Notes: generated from the sequence alone by a model not told the origin. DNA of 64,000 bases from Ailanthus altissimus (GCA_946807835.1 OX327697.1:6649001-6713000), one strand, 5' to 3'. Shown: positions 49,900 through 62,445, numbered from the stretch's first letter. Translations and numbers: made by a program.

Positions 49900-50557
49900 A
49901 ATTATAATTATAGTCCCTAGATTGAGGGGGCTCTTCGTGGTTATTTCGAAGTATCAGGTCAATTAGATTCTTAGTTTGATGACTTTATAAAGTGATTTAA
50001 AAATTGTAGTTCTAGATCTAAGGGTGTCTCTTGGAGTGATCTTTGAAGATACTTGGATAAAATGAGTACCTAGTGGTTCTTTGGGTGGCCCTTATAAGGT
50101 TTTTGAATGAGGTGGGAGGTCTTCAAGTAATTTTATCCCACATGAAAGGAACCTTCTTGTAATTTTATCCCTTATAGAGAGATCTTTAAGTGATTTTACC
50201 CTTTGTGAAGGGGCCTTTAAGTAATTTTTTGTCTTTGAAAATAAGGACAATTCTAGTTCTCTGATGGTGGCTTTAATGGTCGGCTCAGTTAAATCTTATC
50301 ATAGAACAGTGTTGATGTCAAAGACATCTTCTGGGAGCTGAAGATTGCAGACAAGCTTAGGAATATCTCTAAGCGTGATGTTGGGTTTTACAAAATGAAG
50401 TGAAGCAAGACCAGAAATACTAATATTATCAACTAATGGGCCTTGATACTTTCGTATTAGTTGTTCATCTGAAGATTCTTAGGATAATGCTAGTCATTGT
50501 TAAAGCTTTTTTTTTTTGTCATGTCATAAAGTAGTTGGATTCCAGGTGCTCCATAAG

Positions 50558-52248
50558 TGTTCGTGTGAAATAATTGCAAGTACACGATATCAACTAAGTA
50601 ATACAATGATGAGTGAATTATCGTTCCCACAAGGATTGAATACAAATTACCTATTATAATTCAAGTTTTTTATTTTTTTGAATGATGGAATTTAATGGTA
50701 ATTTAATGAACTAAATCAAAATAAAATATAAAGACAAAGCAAAATAAGCGATTTTGATGAAGATTAAATTTCAAATTATAATAACAATGTATGAAAACTC
50801 TAGGGTGTTAGATTTCACATAAATTTATCCACTCTAGTTATTAAATCCAATTATATCAAATGTTTATTACTATTGTTGCCAATCAATTTCACTAATTTAA
50901 TTGTTATTCTTTCTCAAGCAATATCAATATGCATTGATAGCTTAGAATCACATCTTTATCTCATTTAATTCACTACCAATACTCATTAAGAACAAGAAAT
51001 CAATAAGGTTGCACAATTCATATTTATATCTCTATCTCATATGATTTATGGCAAAATAATTAAGCAATAACATGAATATCACTTCTCAGTCTCAATTCAC
51101 ATATTAAATCATGCAATAATTGGCCAGAAAATTGAAAGCATTAAGCACATAATTAAATTACTCAACAATATTGGAATAATAATATTGAATTTAAATAACT
51201 AGAGATCAAAACTTGGCTACATCTTAACCCTAGAAAATAGAACTTAGCCACACATATTTGAAAAACATACACATACAAATAACAAATAGCATCATAAATA
51301 ATTCTTTGGAAAGAAAAGAAGAACTTAGCAATTTTAGAAAATTCTCCAAGTTGATGAATCTCTAAATATTATAAACTCCTTCCTCTTTGCCAAGAACTAC
51401 TAACCTAATTTATTCTAAAGAGTCATCAATTTATTTCGTGCTTAAGTTCCTTATGAGCTCAAGGGTGTCCATATATATATATATATATATATAAATATAT
51501 GCAAATGAATGGAATTATTCTAGTGTGAACCTATATTGTTTTTCACATTTTCGGCTACTAACTTGCAACACATTTTTGGCTGTAAAACGGCTAAATCAAT
51601 ATTTGAATTCAACATAAAAATTCTAGATCTTTGAATCATCTTTTCACAACCACTAGTTTTGTATATTTTAGATAAGAATTCAGTGATCTATTGGGCAAAT
51701 ACCGATATATGTTCAAATTTTGGTGGTCATCAATTTTGACAATTTATGACATTATTCCACCGACTTGCATCATATTTTTTATGAATAAAATGATCGAATT
51801 AAGTTTTGTGCTCAACATAAGAGTTATTGTGTCTTGAATCATCTTTTTACAGCCACTGAGTTTGTATTAATTGGATGTATATTTTTCAAAATAGGGTCTA
51901 AATACAGCATATGAATTAGGCTAAGTGAAAGCTTCATTCCACTTGTGTTGCATCTGAATTTAAGCCTAGCAAATGTCCAAGAATTATTCTTCAATTTTGT
52001 GTAGGATTAAGTCGTAGTTCTCCAGGTCTAAGAATCTCTACATTTAGATTTTTACATTAAGAGCTACGTTTATTTTCTTGAACTTGTGCAAGAATGTCCA
52101 TTTATTACAATTTAAGGACAATACTTTATTAAACCTACAATTATCAAAACAACAAAAAAAACATAAAAATACCAAGGAAAATAATAAGGAAGCATGGATA
52201 AAATGATATAAAATAATATATAATTAATCATTTATTAAACACTTATCA
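50558..52248. mobile_element. Solo LTR, family G copy 2
   Basis: It starts TGTTCGTGTG and ends CACTTATCA. It is flanked by perfect ataag at 50553-50557 and 52249-52253. 1691 bp, in the same orientation as the copy at 43375-44737, with a (TA)n run at about 51472-51492. Confidence 0.9.
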
Positions 52249-52559
52249 ATAAGCATAAGCCAAGTACCAAAAGTTGATCAATTAACACAAAATAAGAACA
52301 AAAAACTCACATACCTTGAGTATTTACATAAACATGTAGTGCTTTATAATAATAATTCAAGGACCGTCGATTAAAAAAGAATGATAATTCGAACACTATA
52401 GGCTGAAATTCGAGCATCATAATCTAAGAGAGAATAATAAATCGAGCACCATTGGTTGAAATTTGAGCAACATGGGTTGAACTTCAAGCACCAAAAGTTA
52501 AAATAGAATAAGTTCTTCGTTGTTTAGTGAAATTCCCATGTGTCAACTTTGTAAGGAAA

Positions 52560-54060
52560 TAGGATCACTATTTAGTAAGATTCGTATTTACTGTTACCTT
52601 TAAGGACTTATGTTGCCTTAGATGAGGACTTACCTTTAATAATGACTTACGTTGCCTTTGGTGGGGTGTTATATTGCCTTAGATGAGGACGTACATTGCC
52701 TTTAATAAGGGTCTTATATTGCCTTAGAGGCAACTGTCTTTGTTTCAGGGTGGAATCCTACTCAAGTCTTATAATCCTCCAATGTCTCAGCTTAGAGCTC
52801 TTGCTCGAGCCTTATAGGCCCATACCCTACACTCATTACAAGCCTTTGGCATCTTAAAATTAAACCCTGCTCGAGTTTTGCACACCTAGCGACCTCTGGC
52901 ATTCCAAAGTTGAACCCTATACGAGTCTTACAAGCCTCTAATGAGATGGAGGTTGCCCTTTATAAGGGATCTCTAGTAATTTTACCCCTCATAGAGGGAA
53001 TTTTCAAGTAATCTTACCCTACGCAAATGGATTTTCAATAATATTTGCCTTTTCGAGGGACTTTTCAGTAACTTTTGCCCTTTAGATGGACTTTTCATGA
53101 TCTTCACCTTTTGTTTGAAGGATTTTTCATAATCTTTGTCCTTTATAGAGGGATTTTTCGATGATCATTGCCTTTGTTTAAAAGACTTTTCATAATCTTT
53201 ACCCTTTGCTTGATGGTCTTTTCATAATCTTTGCCCTTTGTAGAAGGACTTTCAATTATCTTTGCCCTCCATCTGAGAGACTTTTCATATTGCCCTTCAT
53301 AGAGGAACTTTTCAATAAGGAAATATATTTCCTAGATAAGGGCTTATGTGGCCTTAATGTCCTAGACCTATATCCTTTTATGATGATTTATCTAGGTAAA
53401 GATGCCAAATCCTCTAATCTTATAGGACGAATCCTCCATCTAGTTGGGATAACTCTCTTAGGTAGATTTATCAGATCCTCCATTATTTTAGAATGACTCC
53501 TCTAAGTTTGTGCTCTAATAGTTGACCTCAATGAGGACTTATATGGTTGGCCTTAGGAATGGCTTATATGGCCTCGGTAAAGAGGTTTTAAGCTGCCATA
53601 ATATTGAGGGCTTAGGCATCCTTTGTGAGGGGTTAGGTTGCCTTGATAAGGGATTAGACTACCTCAATAAAGGCTTAGGCGGTGGTAGTCTTAAAGAGGG
53701 CTTAGGCGGTTAGGCAGTGGTGGTCTTGATAAAGGCTCGGGCAGTGGCAACAGCCTCGTTGAAGACTTTTGTTGCCTCTTAGAGGACTTAGATAGCCTTT
53801 AGAAGGACTTAAGCGATGCCCTCATTTAGGACTTAGACGGCTTTATTAAAGACTTAGGTGGCCTCTAATAGGTCTTAAGTGATGGCAGCCTTGTTGAGGA
53901 CTTTAGCAGCCTTTAGAAGGACTTATGCAGCTTTAGTGAGGTCTTAGGTAGCCTTAATTTGGATGAAAAGGTCTTCAAATTTGATGAGGAGGTCCTTGAC
54001 CTTGATGAAGAGATCCTTGAATTTGATGTAGAGGTCTTCGAACTTGTAGAAGTCTAATGT
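52560..54060. repeat. Minisatellite arrays in the interior of D
   Basis: There are three degenerate arrays. About 52600-52740 consists of units of ggacttatgttgcctt.ga type. About 52960-53310 consists of units of about 33 bp, ggacttttcataatctttgc followed by cctttgtagaa. About 53540-54055 consists of units of about 30 bp, first gacttaggtggccttaataa type, then gaggtccttgaatttgatga type. Plus-strand frames at 53206-53713 arise from these units (repeated GLG.L.KGL and EVLDLDEEIL). No known protein is recognised. Confidence 0.8.
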
Positions 54061-54693
54061 CCTATTTGAGACCTATTTGCAAAGTTTGAAAAATATGCTA
54101 GTAACATTGAAACTTCAGAAACTTGGAGGGGTTGGATAAAAAAAGTATTCTATTAGGGATCTATCCAAAAAGTGCTAAAAGTATTCAGGCCAAAGTTAAA
54201 TTGTTCAAAACTAAAAGGGCCCAATTCTTTATTTTCTCTTCATTGTATTGCTTCCCTTAAGTCGTGGCATATCGTTGTTAAGTCGTCAGCCATCATCAGG
54301 AGTCTATTGGCTGGCTATCGTGATAAAGTTGTTAATCAGTGATGATGGTGGCTAAAATGGTAAAGTGATGACCGAATAGTTCTACAATGGCCGAACTCTT
54401 AGTGGCCCTATTTTGGATTTCTCAACGATGGCAAGCGATAAGGTTGGTTTAGTCAAGATCGTTGGAGACTTATGAATTAGTTGGTGAGTTTATCAATGAC
54501 AAGGGGTGTCGGCGCAATGGTGGTGAGTGGTGGTAGTGGCGATTTAGGGTGCTTGGTGTTGCAGCTTCAATCCTTTAAATTTATTATTTGCATCTCTTGA
54601 CCAGAACATATTGGTTGACTTAGCGGTTGCACTGCCACACATTGAAATTTCTTCAGATCAAGTCCTTGGTTCAACTCTCATCACCAGCGTCTT

Positions 54694-54746
54694 CTTGTCT
54701 CTCTCTCTCTCTCTCTCTTTTAATGTTTTCATCTCTCTCTCTCTTT
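54694..54746. repeat. (CT)n microsatellite
   Basis: Two CT runs near 54694-54720 and 54730-54746, in the leader region of D next to the primer site. Confidence 0.8.
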
Positions 54747-54826
54747 TAAATTTTTAAATTTTTTTTGCATGTTTGTTATCCTTCAATTGTTAATCTCTAT
54801 GGTTAGTCTTCATAACTTTTTGTATT

Positions 54827-54846
54827 GTTCCCATAAATGGCGTCAA
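54827..54846 (-). other. Primer-binding-like site of element D
   Basis: The minus strand reads TTTGACGCCATTTATGGGAA two bases after the LTR end. It is close to the plant Gypsy form TTTGGCGCC...TGTGGGAA. Confidence 0.7.
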
Positions 54847-54848
54847 AC

Positions 54849-55463
54849 TGTTAACCCTAAAATTTGGTCATCTCAAAGTTAACAATTTAAATTTATTTAT
54901 TGTTAAGAACCATTAGTTAAGATTAACAAAAATAAAGACAAAACGCAGTAAGAATATCAAATTTGTAATGGTTCAGCTTAATGTAAATCTACATCTACTT
55001 TCACTGAGTCCCACTAGCACTTAAATGCACTATAATATTAGTGTTACAATAGAAATACATAGAGACAATATCTTTATAGAATAAAATAACCACACAAAAA
55101 TGGGCGTGTCTTCTCCAACTTTTTCTAAAGTGAAAATTGATCCCTATTTATTGGATAGAAAGAAAATTTATAGAGAATAAACCAATTGAGAGAAAGCTCT
55201 ACACTTCTTCATGTTTCAACGCCTTTTTTATAGGGTATGATGTATGTGGCGATCATAAAATCTGAGTTAAATTAAGATATTAGAGTACTCTCCTAATTAG
55301 TATTCTCTTATTAAAAGTCTTACTAAAATAAATAAAGATGATAATTTTCTTATTTACTTAAAATTTTCTCTTAAAAAGTTCTATTATAATAAAAGTAGGT
55401 TTTTTTTTTCTCTCATTTATGATCAGTTCTAGGCTTTGTAATAAATTAGATCCGCCGAATTCA
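54849..55463 (-). repeat. 5' LTR of element D
   Basis: 615 bp, TGTTAACC...GAATTCA. Its outer end lies about 850 bp upstream of the P450 start codon, with the LTR transcribed away from the gene. Confidence 0.85.
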
Positions 55464-56161
55464 AGAAAAAATATAAATAAATAAACAACTTGTCTACCAC
55501 TATATGTTAATTTTCTTTATCAAAGCTTAATGGAAATATTTGAAGATATCTAATAACAATTAATATTTTTGTAACTCGCAAATTCGCATATTTTCTATAT
55601 TTCTTGATTGTCAACCATGATAATAGTATGAAATTGATCTTAAAATAAGTAAAGATGGCATCTCCTGTTTTTGTAAATGTATATCTCACAATTTATTAGG
55701 GAAATTTAAAAATGGATTAGCATGACAAATTGACAATTAAACCGATAAGCATACCTTTTATCAAGAGTAGTGACTGGATTTTGTTACCATAAGTTTCATT
55801 AAGTAATTTAATTAAAGAAGAGAAATCCATTTAAAATTTGTATGTCAGGATTCTCATTTAATAATTTTGCCATGCATGTTTGGATTTGGTTGAATTTAGT
55901 TTTTCCCTTATATGAACAATACAATTAATGGTCAACCCACTAAGGCTTGGACACGTTCTCTACTCGTAGCCGTTAAAAGTTTTAGTTCTCAATACAGTAA
56001 TCAATTTCATAGTTCAAAGAATCTGTCCTTAATCTGCTATATATTTTATAAAATCTAGCCTACAAAATTAACCCTTTATTCCACTAAAAATAAATTACAT
56101 TTTCCTCTTTTTTTTAAAAAAAAAAGGAAAAAAATTAATAGAATTCAAAGGATTTTTTTAC
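55464..56161 (+). promoter_or_regulatory. Upstream region of the CYP735A gene
   Basis: Non-coding and AT-rich, between element D and the TATA box. I cannot assign specific cytokinin or auxin response elements by eye with confidence. The frame at 55507-55689 (minus) has no recognisable domain. Confidence 0.4.
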
Positions 56162-56169
56162 TATAAATA
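56162..56169 (+). promoter_or_regulatory. Probable TATA box of the CYP735A gene
   Basis: TATAAATA lies 152 bases before the start codon. Transcription would be expected to begin about 30 bases downstream, near 56190-56200. This gives a short 5' UTR that contains a CT run (about 56217-56232). Confidence 0.65.
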
Positions 56170-56313
56170 GAGACTCTCCTTCAGTTCAGTAAACACATGC
56201 TCTCTTTCTGATTTCCCTCTCTCTCTCTCTCTGTGCAAATTTTCATTGTTCATAATTTGTTCGCCTTTGTTTGCTTATTGCTTAACAACTTATATCATAA
56301 CATTCTAATCACC

Positions 56314-59030
56314 ATGGCCATGGTGGTTTTGGCAACTCTTCTTGTGATATTTGCTTCTTTGTTACTTAGAGTTGCTTATGATACTATCTCATGTTACTGG
56401 CTAACGCCAAGACGCATCAAAAAGATTATGGAGAAGCAAGGCGTCCGTGGCCCTAAACCCCGCCCTTTAACCGGCAACATCCTGGAAATGGCCTCCTTAA
56501 TCTCTAAATCAACCTCAAAAGACATGGATCATATTGATCACGACATCGTTGGCCGCCTTTTGCCGCATTATGTCAACTGGTCTAAACAATTTGGTATTCA
56601 TTTCTCCACATTCTTAACATATGAATCATATATACAAGCTTATGATCTTAATATTCATGGTTCCATAATATTCCTTCTGTTTTTTAGGGAAGAGATTCAT
56701 ATTTTGGAATGGGACAGAGCCTCGTATGTGTTTAACAGAGACTGACTTGATCAAAGAACTTTTAACAAAATATAGCACAAAAGCTGGTAAATCATGGCTG
56801 CAACAACAAGGATCAAAGCATTTTATTGGTAAAGGTCTGTTAATGGCGAACGGCGATGATTGGCATCACCAGCGCCATATTGTTGCCCCTGCATTCATGG
56901 GAGATAGGCTTAAGGTAAAATATATAATCAATAATGCGCTTACTTCACTTTCAACTTAGAATTTTTTTTTTTCCCTCTTCTCTTTTTCCTTAAGTGTTAA
57001 AATTGTTTGGTTTGCAACTTTTCTTTTTTGGTCACCAGAGCTATGCTGGGAACATGGTGGAATGCACTAAAAAGATGCTCCAATCACTGCAAAATGCAGT
57101 AGAATCAGGGCAAACAGAGTTCGAAATTGGAGAGTACATGACTAGACTCACTGCTGACATAATCTCAAGAACCGAATTTGACACTAGTTATGAGAAAGGA
57201 AAGCAAATATTCCATCTTCTAACAGTTTTACAACGTCTTTGTGCTCAAGCAAGCAGGCACCTTTGCCTTCCAGGAAGCAGGTGAATTCTTCTTTTTTTTT
57301 TTTCTAGGCATACTAAATTTTCATAGCTGAGATGGCATTTAAAAAAGAAAAATTGTTTTCGTTTCTGTTCTTGATTCTACATATTACGCATTCCCTCTTT
57401 TTTTTTTCCTTTATCAGATTCCATCTTTTTCTATAAGCTTCATTGCTTTCTGTGCTTATCTTTTTTCCCTTGTCTAATCACAAAGTTATTTCTAGTTCTC
57501 GACCAAATTGACATGTGATTCGTTTCCTATTTAACAGATTCACTCTAAGAATACAAAATTTTAATGTTTTTTTATGATTTTTTTGTTCAGGTTTTTTCCC
57601 AGTAAATATAACAGAGAAATAAAATCATTAAAGATGGAGGTAGAGAGACTGCTAATGGAGATCATACAAAGCCGAAAAGACTGTGTAGAAATCGGCAGAA
57701 GCAGTTCTTATGGGAATGATTTATTGGGTATGCTGCTTAATGAGATGCAAAATAAAAGAGGCAATGGATTCAGCTTGAATCTTCAGCTGATAATGGACGA
57801 ATGCAAAACTTTCTTCTTTGCTGGACATGAAACCACTGCTCTCTTGCTCACATGGACTGTCATGTTACTAGCGAGCAACCCTTCTTGGCAAGAAAAAATT
57901 CGGGAAGAGGTGAAGCAAGTCTGCAATGGACAAACTCCTTCTGTTGATCATCTTCCCAAACTTACTCTGGTAAGCAAGAAGTTGACTGATAATTGGCTTA
58001 ATTATTTAATTTTTATTTGGTTTGTTTTGTTCTGTTTTCTGTTGTTTTGCAAAGTTGGTTTGGCTGAATACCAAGGAAGCAGGGTGTAGGGTCATTATTC
58101 ACAAAGCAATATGTTCCCATTACTTTTAACCCAAAATTGTTATTTTGCCAAAACTCGTGCATACCACAATGCAATAAAATCTTTGCACGGCTTAGTTCAT
58201 GGATCTCCACTTCATGAAATAGTTTTTCTACTTAATTGCGTGGAGTTATAATCTAATTACAAGTCAAAAACCAAAGAAGAATAACCTAATTAAAAAGAAA
58301 CCGGAAGATTAAATCTTTTAGCTGTCTAGCTGGTAATGAATCTGGCATGAAAAAAAAAAAGAATCGTGTAAAAGAGGGTCAAGATCTTCGCATTGCCTTG
58401 CATATAATACTCGATCAGAATTTAGAACTTGGAAAAGTCTATAGAATTATTTTAATGACATGAAAAAGTTATGTATATTGCTTTTTCCAGCCAAATAAAT
58501 TCTACAAATGTTTTTATTAACTGTAAATGAATAGGCAGTCATGTTTGTTTCTCTGCTTCAAATGATATCAAATTCAAATATGAATGATATGCTTGTTTCT
58601 GCAGTTAAACATGGTCATAAACGAATCACTGAGGCTATATCCTCCTGCCACCGTCCTTCCGAGAATGGCCTTTGAAGATATTAAGCTGGGTGACCTCCTT
58701 ATCCCAAAGGGTCTATCAATATGGATTCCAATGCTTGCCATACATCACAGTGAAGAATTATGGGGGAAAGATGCAAATGAGTTCAATCCCGAGAGGTTTG
58801 CTTCAAGGAGTACTTTTGCCTCAGGCCGCCATTTCATCCCCTTCGCCGCAGGTCCAAGAAACTGTATTGGTCAATCTTTCGCCATGATGGAGGCCAAGAT
58901 CATATTAGCTATGCTAATTTCCCGGTTCAGCTTCACAATTTCCGATAATTATCGCCATGCTCCTGTCATTGTTCTAACTATAAAACCTAAGTATGGAGTT
59001 CAAGTATACTTGAAGCCAATAGATTCTTAA
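56314..59030 (+). CDS. CYP735A: Cytochrome P450 CYP735A, cytokinin trans-hydroxylase (5 exons)
   Basis: Exons 56314-56593, 56688-56914, 57039-57280, 57591-57969 and 58605-59030, all joined by GT-AG introns, give 517 residues plus a TAA stop. Family members are about 510-520 residues. CYP735A enzymes hydroxylate the side chain of isopentenyladenine-type cytokinin nucleotides to trans-zeatin types, in the ER with a P450 reductase. Visible features: N-terminal membrane anchor (residues 1-22), the family-typical YDTISCYWLTPRRIKKIM, Pro-rich GPKPRPLTGN, C-helix WHHQRH (152-157), I-helix AGHETT (327-332), ExxR (383-386), PERF (438-441) and the haem loop FAAGPRNCIG (456-465) with Cys463. No stop, frameshift or missing key residue was seen. 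The ATG at 56314 has context ACCATGG. The open frame extends upstream to 56233 but without an ATG. The sequence closely resembles Arabidopsis CYP735A1/A2 as I know them; substrate and A1/A2 orthology are inferred. Confidence 0.95.
57970..58604 (+). other. Intron 4 of the CYP735A gene
   Basis: At 635 bases it is the longest intron, GTAAGC...CTGCAG. The coding frame runs on past the donor for 39 codons, but the continuation does not resemble a P450. Splicing restores LPKLTL-LNMVINESLRLYPP across the K-helix. Confidence 0.9.
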
Positions 59031-60084
59031 GGCATGAAGATTTTGTAGCTGAGTTGTTAGAATATATCGTCTAAAATTTCCTGCCTCGAGAGAGAAGTAT
59101 AATAATCCTTGTGCAGCGAAACCTTCTTTTCAAAACAAGTTTTATCGATCTTACAGTTCAAGAAATTATTGATTTGATTTCTTATTTCTTGTTCTATAAT
59201 TAACTAATATTGAATTTCAAGTCTCTATATAAAGCGATTGACCGTAAAAATTTATTTGTGTTCCACGTTTAGTGTTTTGTACTAAAAGCGTGTCATGTTC
59301 AACATGTGATTATTGTAATCGTTTATTGTTTTGAGCTTGGACTACATGATGATAAGCTTATTGAGCTTCAAGAAAAATATCTGCAGTGTGATCTCCGAAA
59401 ATTAATAAAAAATTATTCATTGTCTTCCCTAGTTGATGCAACCATATATTAGTGAAAGGATAGAGATGAAACTGCAAGGATTAAACTACATAAAGGGATA
59501 AATTAACAATCAAAATCGAAGGACCAAACACTGTTGATCTGCTTTTTGAAGATATAATTAATAAGTCTCACAATTAATTTTGTTATTATATTGGTCAAAT
59601 TGGCATTTAAACAATCAAGTCTTTAAGCTTAAGAGCTGTTTAGATAAGCTTTAGATGCTCTCCAAAAGTGCTGCTTCTCTACTTACTTTGATGCTTGATA
59701 ACACTCGTCAATATGTGTAATGATAATGTTATTCTCCTATCTTTTCCACCAATTTAAATGATTTTTAACAAAGTGCTTATAGCTTTAAAATATGAAAATA
59801 GAAATTGCCAACTTGTGAATTTGAGAAATGTAGGGTCAGGGATCCTTTGTTACGTATTTGGCCTTTTTATCAGCCACCCCATTATCTGTTTACACCAGTC
59901 TGTGTGTGATTCTTCTGCTCCTCCCACTACAAATTTCAATCCTCATTCTTTTTTCCTCTCTCAACCACCGATATTTATTTAAATTTATTTTATTTCTCTT
60001 TTCTGTCACTGTCGTCTAATAAATAGTTGCTACGAAAAATTCCTGTTCCACTCTTTTTTGGCCCCGGCAATACCCTTACTCGGC

Positions 60085-60125
<41 letters not shown>

Positions 60126-60222
60126 TAAAAAAAAGATATCTACATCACTAAAAAATTTTAAAAAGAATATATAAATTTTATTATTTTTAAATATCTCATC
60201 GAAACCTTTTTCAAATAATGGT
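59031..60222. other. 3' flank of the CYP735A gene
   Basis: Presumed 3' UTR followed by AT-rich sequence. No strong AATAAA close to the stop; ATTAATAAAA occurs near 59400. An (AT)n run lies at about 60092-60121. The frame at 59758-59982 has no recognisable domain. Confidence 0.5.
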
Positions 60223-60545
60223 TTTGATCTATTTTAACAAAAAAATAAAAATAAAAATAATATAAGTATGATTGTACTACTATTTTGACTAAAAAAAAAA
60301 AAGTTAATTAAACATTAGAAAAATGGCTTGAACGTCCAACCTTATAATTAATGACTATACACTTTAACCATCTAATCTATTAACAATTTTCATCTATTTT
60401 AATAAAAAATGTTAAAAGTATAGTTATATCTCTATTTTAACTAAAAAAAAGTCAAAATTTAATTAAATTCTAAAAAGAGAATTACCTTCAATCTTGTGGT
60501 TAAAGGTTACACATTTTAACCATTTGAACTATTCTAGCATAATAG
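60223..60545. repeat. Tandem duplication, unit about 160 bp
   Basis: Two diverged copies share atctattttaa.aaaaaa, tatttt(g)actaaaaaaaa, attaa.taattaaa, and the sequence around acactttaaccat / acattttaaccat. Confidence 0.55.
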
Positions 60546-61163
60546 TTATTTATAGGTCTGAAAATCTATTAATATATTATTCTCAAGACTACCTAATCAC
60601 TCACGTAACAAGTAAGAAAACTCATTACTATGCTACAACAACTTTTATTGAAATAATGCCAAAGTAAAAAATATAAAAATGGAGATGATGGCAGGCAATG
60701 GTCGATGATGATAGGCAGTGGCCGACAATAATGACAGACGATGTTTGGTGGCGGACAGTGGCTAAGGTTCTGTTATTTTATGTTTTTATATTTTTTATTT
60801 TGACATTATTTTAATAAAAATTTGTTGTGGTATAGTGATAAATTCTCTTATTTATCATGTAGGTGATTAAAGTTCAATTCTTATCAATGATAATTTTTTC
60901 TAACTTCAAATCTTAGTTTAAACTGAATTTTCATTCTTATTCTATTACTTGACAATGGTCTCAATGAGATTTTAAAAAACATTCAGATACGCATGTCCCT
61001 TTTTTAAATTTTAAGAGTCCAAATACCTTTTTTTTCACACACATACATACACACACACACATATATATATATTCTTCTCATTGATTAAATATTTAACCTT
61101 CTTTATTAATGTTTCAAATGTAATTTACATGTCGAAGTGATTAATGAAAGGAAAATTGTAATA

Positions 61164-61450
61164 ACCTAATAATAAATATTATTATTCTTGAACGCACAAC
61201 CCCTCATAATTTAGAACTTAAACTTTATAATTCAAAACATATCTATTTAATTTACTTCAATTTTATATTTTAAAACGTATCGATTTAGTTCAAAGAACAA
61301 TAATATTTTATTACTAGGTAATAAATATTATTGTTCTTGAACGCACAACCCCTCACGATTTAGAACTTAAACTTTGTAATTCAAAATATATCTATTTAAT
61401 TGACTTAAAATTTGTATTTCAAAACATATCTATTTAGTTCAAAGAACTTG
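61164..61450. repeat. Tandem duplication, unit about 150 bp
   Basis: Both copies contain taataaatattatt.ttcttga, acgcacaacccctca, atttagaacttaaacttt and atttagttcaaagaac. The second starts near 61320. An irregular CA/TA microsatellite precedes it at about 61038-61071. Confidence 0.8.
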
Positions 61451-61488
61451 TAGTTTTATTTCCGACTTATGGAAAATGAGCTATACAA

Positions 61489-62445
61489 TAGGAATGGTAA
61501 TGAGGCAGGTGGAAATGGAGAGGCCTTCTTGTGAATTAGGATCATCTCCTAAGTTAAACTTACCTAAAACTTTTAAGAATCTTTGGACACGTGTTAGTAC
61601 TTAAGGCATGGGTGATTAAGATATATTCTTTTACTATTTTTTCTTTTATTAATCTTCAATCACATAATTGTGCTTGCTTAGGTAAAACCTTAACTTAGAA
61701 GAAGATCCTGATCCTTTTCTCGTACTTTGCCCTATTTTTTATTTTAAACCTTGTTCTCCTACCCATTCTCCAAAAATATTAACAGAGTAGAAATAGAGAA
61801 TCTCTATGTGGGGAATGTTTTTTTCACCCCACCTTGTTTTCTCATTTTCTATTTATTAATATTAGATACTAATTTATATTTACAAATTTTAATAATATAA
61901 AAAAGTAATCTATATTATGATTAAAAAAATTATCAAACTAACAAAATATAATAATATAATAATATATTTTATTAATGTTAATAGTAATTAGTAAACAAAT
62001 TTGTAAATAAATAACAAAAAAAATTAGAAAACAAGAATTTAAATAATGCTCTGGTGCCTATTATCCTTGATTTTTTTTCGTTAATTGCTTCATATTCTCA
62101 TTAAAATCAATAGATGCCCAACTAAAAAATAAATGTCTTTTTGTCATTTAATAAAGAGAGAAAAAGTATTTTTTATTATATAGTTTTTATTTTTATTAAA
62201 ATAAAAAATTAATAAATTATTTAAGATATATAAATATATATTAAAAATATTACATTTAATATATTTATAAAAAAAATGTGGTGAGAACTGGGCCGAAAGG
62301 CTTAATTCTATCTCTACCCTATTAATAATTTGAAGAATAATTTTTTCCCATACCCTATATCATTTTCATAAAAATTATTCCATCTTTACTCCATTCAAGA
62401 CAACCTCATAGATCTCCATCCCCATAGGGCATTTTGCTAACCCTA
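61489..62445. mobile_element. MITE-like element related to the one at 5463-6514
   Basis: It starts TAGGAATGGTAATGAGGC and ends GCATTTTGCTAACCCTA, whose reverse complement (TAGGGTTAGCAAAATGC) is an imperfect match. Near-identical octamers ctatacaa (61481-61488) and ctatgcaa (62443-62450) sit at the ends, the right one overlapping the terminal CTA, so the exact boundary is unsettled. There is no transposase frame. Confidence 0.35.

Larger units (their letters stand above)
49236..55463 (-). mobile_element. Gypsy-type LTR retrotransposon D, relative of C, interior without gag-pol
   Basis: The LTRs at 49236-49848 (613 bp) and 54849-55463 (615 bp) align along their length. The right one starts TGTTAACC and both end AATTCA. 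The minus-strand primer site TTTGACGCCATTTATGGGAA (54827-54846) touches the right LTR, so the element reads right to left. The 5.0-kb interior holds minisatellites (52560-54055), a family-G solo LTR (50558-52248) and no recognisable gag or pol. It is probably a non-autonomous element mobilised by a relative. A 14-base block (atataaataaataa) lies a few bases outside each end, but no precise 5-bp duplication is visible. Confidence 0.75.

Noticed and set aside
49211..55485. atataaataaataa on both sides of element D as a 14-bp target-site duplication
   Set aside because: LTR retrotransposons make 4-6 bp duplications, the blocks do not abut the LTR ends, and the sequence is low-complexity. Chance similarity is likely.
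56233..56313. Possible upstream start of the P450 at 56233
   Set aside because: The frame is open but begins with GTG. The ATG at 56314 has a good context (ACCATGG) and gives the family's usual N-terminus and length.
58013..58210. Minus-strand frame of 65 codons
   Set aside because: It overlaps intron 4 of the P450 antisense and has no recognisable domain.
58672..58887. Plus-strand frame of 71 codons inside P450 exon 5
   Set aside because: Out-of-frame shadow of the P450 coding sequence.
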